A stretch of 64,000 bases of DNA from NCBI GenBank assembly GCA_025358305.1, contig JANYJZ010000003.1, positions 124,001 through 188,000 of the forward strand, read 5' to 3'. This stretch comes from Ignavibacteriota bacterium (GTDB lineage Bacteria > Bacteroidota > Ignavibacteria > UBA10030 > SZUA-254). The notes beneath the pieces were generated by a model that saw nothing but the letters and a program-made list of their open reading frames with translations, was not told the DNA's origin and made no database searches. The position numbers and the translations under genes were made by a program. Numbering within the stretch: position 1 is the stretch's first letter; each line of letters starts with the position of its first letter. Of this stretch, positions 58,295 to 64,000 are shown one piece after another.

Positions 58295-59662
58295 ATGAAT
58301 ACCACACGGCGTACATTTGTGAAGCAATCGGCGGCCATCGGCGTCGGGATGTCCATCCTCCAGAGCCCCCTTGCCATGCTCGCCTCGGAAAAACGGTCGA
58401 AGATCAGGCTCGGGTTCATCGGCGTGGGGCTCCGCGGACAGTCGCACCTCGAGGAGGCCCTGAAACGGAAGGATATCGAGGTCGCGGCGATCTGCGACCC
58501 CGACATGGACTCGGCGATTCCGCGGGCGCGGAAGATCATTGCTCAGTACAGGGACGGCCGCAAGGTGCCCGAGTATACGAAGGGGGAGGAGGACTACCTC
58601 AACATGCTCAAGCGCGACGACATGGACGCGGTCATCGTCGCGACGCCATGGGAATGGCACGCCGTCATGGGCATCGCCGCCATGAAGGCGGGGAAGCCGG
58701 TCGGCATGGAGGTCTGCGGCGCGACCGACGTCCAGGACTGCTGGGACCTCGTCGAAACGTACGAGCAGACCCGCACGCCGTTCTTCGCATTGGAAAACGT
58801 CTGCTACCGGCGCGACGTCATGGCGGTCCTCAACATGGCCCGGCAGGGACTCTTCGGCGAACTGCTCCATCTTCAGGGGGGCTACCAGCACGATTTGCGC
58901 GACGTGAAGTTCAACGACGGGAAGCAGTTCTACGGGGGCGGGGTCGAGTTCGGCGAGAAGGGGATCTCCGAGGCGAAGTGGCGGACGAACCATTCCGTCC
59001 ACCGCAACGGCGACCTCTACCCGACGCACGGCCTGGGGCCGGTCGCGACGATGCTCAACATCAACCGCGGGAACAGGCTCATGACCGTCTCGTCGGTCGC
59101 GACGAAGGCGCGCGGTCTCCACAAGTATGTCGTGGAAAAAGGAGGCGAGGCGCATCCGAACGCGAAGGTGGAGTTCCGGCTCGGAGACATCGTGACGAGC
59201 TCCATCACGACGGCGAACGGCGAGACGATCATCCTCTCGCACGACACCTCCTCGCCGCGCCCCTACTCGCTGAACTTTCGCGTCCAGGGGACGAAGGGGC
59301 TCTGGATGGACGATTTCGACTCGATCTATATCGAAGGGGTCAGCCCTGTTGCGCACAAGTGGGAGCCCGATGCGCCGTACATGGAGAAATACGATCATCC
59401 GCTCTGGAAGAAGTACTCTGTGGCGGCAAAGGACGCCGGCCACGGCGGGATGGACTTCTTCGTGCTCAATTCCCTCATCGAGTGCCTCAAGCGCGACGAG
59501 CCGTTCCCCCTCGACGTCTACGATCTCGCGACCTGGTACTCCATCACGCCGCTGTCGGAGGCGAGCGTCGCCCACGGGGGAGAGGTGCAGCCGATCCCCG
59601 ACTTTACGAAAGGGAAATGGATGAAGCGGAAGCCGACGTTCTGCCTCAACGACGAGTATTGA
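58295..59662 (+). CDS. Gfo/Idh/MocA family protein resembling GH109 alpha-N-acetylgalactosaminidase, Tat signal
   Basis: MNTTRRTFVKQSAAIGVGMSILQ; IRLGFIGVGLRGQSHLEEAL; SEAKWRTNHSVHRNGDLYPTHGLGPVATMLNINRGNRL. Confidence 0.85.
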   Translation: MNTTRRTFVKQSAAIGVGMSILQSPLAMLASEKRSKIRLGFIGVGLRGQSHLEEALKRKDIEVAAICDPDMDSAIPRARKIIAQYRDGRKVPEYTKGEEDYLNMLKRDDMDAVIVATPWEWHAVMGIAAMKAGKPVGMEVCGATDVQDCWDLVETYEQTRTPFFALENVCYRRDVMAVLNMARQGLFGELLHLQGGYQHDLRDVKFNDGKQFYGGGVEFGEKGISEAKWRTNHSVHRNGDLYPTHGLGPVATMLNINRGNRLMTVSSVATKARGLHKYVVEKGGEAHPNAKVEFRLGDIVTSSITTANGETIILSHDTSSPRPYSLNFRVQGTKGLWMDDFDSIYIEGVSPVAHKWEPDAPYMEKYDHPLWKKYSVAAKDAGHGGMDFFVLNSLIECLKRDEPFPLDVYDLATWYSITPLSEASVAHGGEVQPIPDFTKGKWMKRKPTFCLNDEY

Positions 59663-59810
59663 AAGAATCAGCACAACCGGCCTGCGCCTATTGCCGGCTT
59701 CACCATCGGGCGAATTTGAAATAAGTAGGAGAATATGTAGATTCCAGCGCCCGGTTGCCGAAAGCGGCAGCAGAGGCGCCATTCGACACTGCTCACGACA
59801 CCGATACCCA

Positions 59811-61334
59811 ATGAAAAAGGATGCACAGCGGCCCTCCCGGGGAAATGTTCACGACCCGGCGCCGCAGGACGGACAGGCGTATACGGTCTCGCGGGAATTC
59901 CTCGACCTCCTCCCCGATCTCGTCATCGGCTGCACGGCCGATGGCGTCATCGAGATCGCGAATACGAACGCCTGCGCGGTGCTCCGACGCAAGGAATCGG
60001 CGCTCCTGCGTTCCTCGATTTTCGACCTCTGCGCGGAGGCCAAGCGCGCGGTCGTGCGCGACGCGATCAACGACTGCCTCGGCGGCGGCACGCCCGTCGC
60101 GATCGAGACGCAGTTCCTCATCCCGGAACGAGAAGCGGTGGACGTCGAACTGACGTTCAGGAAATTCACTCTTGTCCGCAGCGGGAATGCCCGCCACGTG
60201 GTCCTCATGGGCCGCGACATCTCCGCGGAGAAAAAGAAGGACCTGGACTTCCTGCGGTTTTCGAACATCGCCCATTACACGGTGAACCCCCTCGAGATCA
60301 CCGACGTGAACGGCAATATCGTCTACGTCAACCCGGCGTTCGAAAAGGCGAGCGGGTATTCGAAGGAGGAACTCATCGGCCAGAAGCCGAGCATCTTCGG
60401 CAGCGGGAAGCACCCGAAGAGCTTTTGGCAGAAGATGTGGACGACGATCACCTCCGGGAGGGTGTGGGTCGGCGAGATCGAGAACCGGCGCAGGGACGGC
60501 TCCCCGTTCTTCACGTACCTCCTTATCTCACCGATCATCGACGCCGGCGATACGATCGTGGGGTACTTCGGCGTCCACCGCGATGTCACGGACCAGAAGA
60601 ACCTGGAAAAGCAGCTCATCCATGCCCAGAAGATGGAGAGCATCGGCATGCTCGCTGCGGGCCTCGCCCACGAGGTGGGCAATCCTCTCACGTCGATCTC
60701 GTCCCTCGTCCAGGTCATCCAGCGGACGACCGACGACAAGTTCACCCAAGAGAAGCTGGAGCTCATCAAGAGCCAGATCACGAGGATCTCGAAGATCATC
60801 CGCGACCTCGTCGACTTTTCACGCCGTTCGGCGTTCGAGGTGCAGCTGACCGACGTCAATAAGAACCTCCACGACGCTGTGGAGATCGTGCGCGTCGGCA
60901 AGAAGGCGAAGCAGATCTCGTTCCAGGAGAACCTCAACCGGGGCATGCCCATGCTGCGTCTCGTACCGGACCAGATCGAGCAGGTCTTCATCAACATCCT
61001 CATCAACGCGGTCGACGCGATCAATGAGCGCACGGCCGCAACAGGGGTCCCCCGGGCGCAGCCGGCGAACATGATCACGGTGACGTCCGACCTCGACGAC
61101 GAAAGCATCGTCGTCACGATCCAGGACACGGGACGGGGGATCTCGGAGGAGCACCTCCCGCAGATCTTCGAGCCCTTCTTTACGACGAAAAAGGTCGGCG
61201 AGGGCACGGGCCTCGGACTCTGGGTAAGCTACGGTCTGATCAAGAGCTTCCAGGGAACCATCAAGGCGGAGAGCGTCGAAGGCAAGGGTACGACCTTCAC
61301 GATCACCCTCCCGCTTCATTCAGATCTTTCATAA
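59811..61334 (+). CDS. PAS-domain sensor histidine kinase
   Basis: PAS: VNPAFEKASGYSKEELIGQKPSIFGSGKHPKSFWQKMW; H-box AAGLAHEVGNPLTSIS; ATP-binding ISEEHLPQIFEPFFTTKKVGEGTGLGLWVS. Confidence 0.95.
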   Translation: MKKDAQRPSRGNVHDPAPQDGQAYTVSREFLDLLPDLVIGCTADGVIEIANTNACAVLRRKESALLRSSIFDLCAEAKRAVVRDAINDCLGGGTPVAIETQFLIPEREAVDVELTFRKFTLVRSGNARHVVLMGRDISAEKKKDLDFLRFSNIAHYTVNPLEITDVNGNIVYVNPAFEKASGYSKEELIGQKPSIFGSGKHPKSFWQKMWTTITSGRVWVGEIENRRRDGSPFFTYLLISPIIDAGDTIVGYFGVHRDVTDQKNLEKQLIHAQKMESIGMLAAGLAHEVGNPLTSISSLVQVIQRTTDDKFTQEKLELIKSQITRISKIIRDLVDFSRRSAFEVQLTDVNKNLHDAVEIVRVGKKAKQISFQENLNRGMPMLRLVPDQIEQVFINILINAVDAINERTAATGVPRAQPANMITVTSDLDDESIVVTIQDTGRGISEEHLPQIFEPFFTTKKVGEGTGLGLWVSYGLIKSFQGTIKAESVEGKGTTFTITLPLHSDLS

Positions 61335-61352
61335 TCATGCGGACGTACTGCC

Positions 61353-62708
61353 ATGGCTGACAGAATTCTCGTCGTAGACGATGAAAAAATCATTCGCGAG
61401 TCGATCTCGTTCATCCTGAAGAAGGAGGGGTTCTCCGTGTCGGAGGCGGAGAACGGCAAGGCCGCCTACGATAAGCTCCTCGCGGAGTCCTTCGACCTCA
61501 TCATCACCGACCTTGAGATGCCGGAGATGAAGGGAATCGAGCTCCTCGAACACGCGATGCACATCAACCCCGAATCGATCGTCGTCATCATCACTGCCTA
61601 CGGCTCCCTCGATACGGCCATCGCGGCCCTGCGAAACGGCGCGAGCGACTATATCCTGAAGCCCATCGAATTCGACGAGCTCCTCGTCAAGATCCGCAGG
61701 CTTCTCACGCACAGGAAGCTCGTCCTCGAGAACCAGTACCTGCGCAAGGAGCTGAAGCGGGAGCATAATTTCTCGCACATCGTCGGGAAGAGCCCGGAGA
61801 TGAACAAAGTATACGATATCATCCAGAAGGTCGCGACGTCCGACAGCACCATCCTCATCTCGGGTTTGAGCGGCACCGGGAAGGAGCTTGTCGCCCGCGC
61901 GATCCACTTCAACAGCCGCCGCGCGACGATGCCGTTCATCGCCGTGAATGCCGGCGCCATCCCGGAGTCGCTCATTGAGAGCGAGCTCTTCGGCCACAAG
62001 CGGGGGTCGTTCACCGGAGCGATGACCGACAAGGCTGGGTATTTCAAGGCCGCGGACGGCGGCACGCTCTTTCTCGACGAGATCAGCGAGATGCCGATCC
62101 ACCTCCAGGTGAAGCTCCTGCGTGCCATCGAGCAGAAGGAGATCACGCCGGTGGGCATGTCGACCCCGATCGCGATCGACGTCCGGTTCCTCGCCTCGAC
62201 GAACCGGGACCTCCAGCAGGAGATCGCGCAGGGGCGGTTCCGGCAGGACCTGTACTACCGTCTCAATGTGGTGGAGGTCCATCTGCCCGCGCTCGAGGAC
62301 CGCAAGGCCGATATCCCGCTCCTCGTCGAGCACTTCGTCGCGAAGTACAAGGCGGAGATGCGGAAGAACATCAAGGGAGTCAACAACGAGGTCATGCGGC
62401 TCCTCATGCAGCATGAGTGGAAGGGGCAGATTCGCGAGCTGGAAAATATCATCGAACGGGCGGTCATCTTCTGCTCCGGGGACTTCATCTCCCTCGATGA
62501 CCTGCCGGAATTTCTCCACGCGCAGTCCGGAGTGACGATATCCTCGGAGAAGGCGTCCCTGGAAACGGCGATGAACGACTTTGAACGGCAGTACATCACG
62601 ATGATCCTCCGGAAGAACAACCACAACAAAGAGCAGGCGGCGCTCGATCTCGGGATCAGTCTGCCGACGCTCTACCGGCGCATCAAGGACCTCGCGGTCC
62701 CGCAATAA
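61353..62708 (+). CDS. NtrC-family sigma-54-dependent response regulator
   Basis: Receiver RILVVDDEKIIRES...LIITDLEMPEMKG; AAA+ GLSGTGKELVARAIH, HKRGSFTGAMTDKAGYF; C-term HTH EQAALDLGISLPTLYRRIKDL. Confidence 0.96.
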   Translation: MADRILVVDDEKIIRESISFILKKEGFSVSEAENGKAAYDKLLAESFDLIITDLEMPEMKGIELLEHAMHINPESIVVIITAYGSLDTAIAALRNGASDYILKPIEFDELLVKIRRLLTHRKLVLENQYLRKELKREHNFSHIVGKSPEMNKVYDIIQKVATSDSTILISGLSGTGKELVARAIHFNSRRATMPFIAVNAGAIPESLIESELFGHKRGSFTGAMTDKAGYFKAADGGTLFLDEISEMPIHLQVKLLRAIEQKEITPVGMSTPIAIDVRFLASTNRDLQQEIAQGRFRQDLYYRLNVVEVHLPALEDRKADIPLLVEHFVAKYKAEMRKNIKGVNNEVMRLLMQHEWKGQIRELENIIERAVIFCSGDFISLDDLPEFLHAQSGVTISSEKASLETAMNDFERQYITMILRKNNHNKEQAALDLGISLPTLYRRIKDLAVPQ

Positions 62709-62929
62709 CGGTCTGCCGCCTTTTCCCAGCGGCAACGAGAGCTGAAACGACGGCAATTCGCTCCGACTTCGGCGCTGGATTCTCACATTTGTGACGGTCC
62801 GGCGCCGCTCTTTTCAATCGTGACAGTGCCCTCCCCCCGTGACGAATTCTGCAACACGCCATCCTTCGAAATCCCTCCATTTCCCTCCGTTGCTCCGGCA
62901 CGAATGGTCCATTCCCTCCCCGGCGACTC

Positions 62930-62944
62930 GGCACAACAATTGCA
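62930..62944 (+). promoter_or_regulatory. Candidate sigma-54 (-24/-12) promoter
   Basis: GGCAC-AACAA-TTGCA; GG-N10-GC spacing exact; about 40 bp upstream of ORF 62984 and downstream of the NtrC-type gene. Confidence 0.75.
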
Positions 62945-62983
62945 ACAGATATCTGTGGCAACATCCAGGAGGGTCACGCCGCC

Positions 62984-63253
62984 ATGAAAACACCCAGACT
63001 CCACGAAGACAGCGGTCATGGGCAGGTGCAGTCGTATCGTTGGTCGAGCGGACATCTCGTGAACCAACGGGCGCGGCTCCGCGTGCTCATCTATACCATG
63101 GAACACGACCTGAGCGTCCAGCCTCAGCCATGGCAACTCTTGTCGCTGAAGAAGATCCTCGGCGACATCGACCGGCGCATCACACAGCCGATTGCGCACG
63201 GATCACACGAGGGAGCGAGGAATGCATATGACGAAAGTTCGACGATCAGCTGA
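62984..63253 (+). CDS. Small hypothetical protein (89 aa)
   Basis: ORF directly downstream of the sigma-54-like promoter, RBS-like aggagg upstream (62969-62974). Confidence 0.6.
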   Translation: MKTPRLHEDSGHGQVQSYRWSSGHLVNQRARLRVLIYTMEHDLSVQPQPWQLLSLKKILGDIDRRITQPIAHGSHEGARNAYDESSTIS

Positions 63254-63653
63254 CCAACGGCCGGTGCCGCCGTCCCGAGGGGAGGAGCGGCAGTCGATCG
63301 TACTCTACAGTCCGGATATGGACTACTGCATGAGCCTCAGGCTCTTGTTCCAGGACCGGTACAATATGATCACCACGACCGACGCAAGCATGGTGGTGAC
63401 CATCGTGAATGCGTTCCAGCCCGACCTCGTCATCATCGATGCGCTGCCGACCCTGCGAATGCGCCGCCGCGTGGAGCTCATGAAACGGAACAACGCCGGT
63501 TTACGGGTCATGATCTTCTGTACGCAGCGGATCTCCGACCAGGAGGTCCATGAATTCCTCCGTATCTCCGTCGATGCGGTGTTTTCCAAGCCCGTCGACC
63601 TTGTCGAGATCACGGACAGGATCCACGAGCTCGTCGAACCGGTAATCGCTTAA
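63228..63653 (+). CDS. Response-regulator receiver-like protein
   Basis: SIVLYSPDMDYCMSLRLLFQDRYNMITTTDASMVVTIVNAFQPDLVIIDALPTL...DAVFSKPVDLVEI (D and K positions of receiver fold). Confidence 0.72.
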   Translation: MTKVRRSADQRPVPPSRGEERQSIVLYSPDMDYCMSLRLLFQDRYNMITTTDASMVVTIVNAFQPDLVIIDALPTLRMRRRVELMKRNNAGLRVMIFCTQRISDQEVHEFLRISVDAVFSKPVDLVEITDRIHELVEPVIA

Positions 63654-63701
63654 GGGTTTTGATCATTCCTGAGCTGGATTCACTCTCGAAGGAGAACAGC
63701 C

Positions 63702-64000
63702 ATGAAAACCATCCAAAAGATACTCATCCCCACCGATTTCTCAGCCTTTTCGCTCGCAGCCACGTCGTTCCTGACATCAATGCCGATGTTCGGAGATGCG
63801 GAGCTCTTCCTCCTCCACGTGATCGACGACCCCGTCGTCATGGCGCCCTATCCGAACGTCGACTATAACGCCGAGACGATCTTCCGCGACAGCGAAGAGC
63901 GCGCACGCAAGGAACTCGAGCTTTGTATCCGAGAGAATTTCACGGCCGCGCGGCGGGTCACGCCTGTCGTTCGGCGCGGGGACGCCGCGCGTGAGATCAT
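63702..64000 (+). CDS. Universal stress protein, C-terminus cut off by window edge
   Basis: MKTIQKILIPTDFSAFSLAATSFLTSMPMFGDAELFLLHVIDDP. Confidence 0.9.
   Translation, partial: MKTIQKILIPTDFSAFSLAATSFLTSMPMFGDAELFLLHVIDDPVVMAPYPNVDYNAETIFRDSEERARKELELCIRENFTAARRVTPVVRRGDAAREI

Noticed and set aside
1-64000. tRNA, rRNA, CRISPR, prophage or insertion sequence
   Set aside because: Nothing recognisable by reading; a tRNAscan/Infernal/ISfinder run would be needed to exclude small RNAs fully.

Overview
High-GC, coding-dense bacterial window; T9SS-like tail, Tat-type glycosidases and c-type cytochrome suggest the Bacteroidota/Ignavibacteriota (FCB) area, but this is inference only. Positions 1-20.7 kb hold an ordinary mix: partial GH31, a PIG-L deacetylase/micro-ORF/SSS symporter operon, DUF2911, EamA transporter, TMEM175-like channel, pirin, OsmC, cytochrome bd (cydAB), S41 protease, DUF4126, aquaporin, M48 protease, MscL, DUF3078, a Lys/Ala-rich secreted protein and an OmpA/TSP3 protein. 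Positions 21.0-59.7 kb form a large, almost entirely plus-strand glycan-degradation locus: GH92, an unassigned clan GH-A enzyme, aspartylglucosaminidase, CutC, a DHDPS-superfamily aldolase, SSS symporter + micro-ORF, GHMP kinase, nucleotidyltransferase, ROK, NagB::PIG-L fusion, GH35, orphan sugar-binding lipoprotein, GH31, DUF885, two GH29, phosphodiesterase-like protein, PLP lyase, GH20, a PNGase F homologue with a sorting-type C-terminal domain, an FAD oxidoreductase and a GH109-like enzyme. I read this as a SusCD-less N-glycan (and possibly O-glycan) foraging system with symporter-based uptake. GH92, GH20 and one GH29 share a C-terminal module. The right end has a PAS histidine kinase, an NtrC-type regulator and a strong sigma-54 promoter candidate ahead of a small stress-type operon. 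No tRNA, rRNA, CRISPR or mobile element was recognised. All family calls are from reading translated motifs; no search was run.
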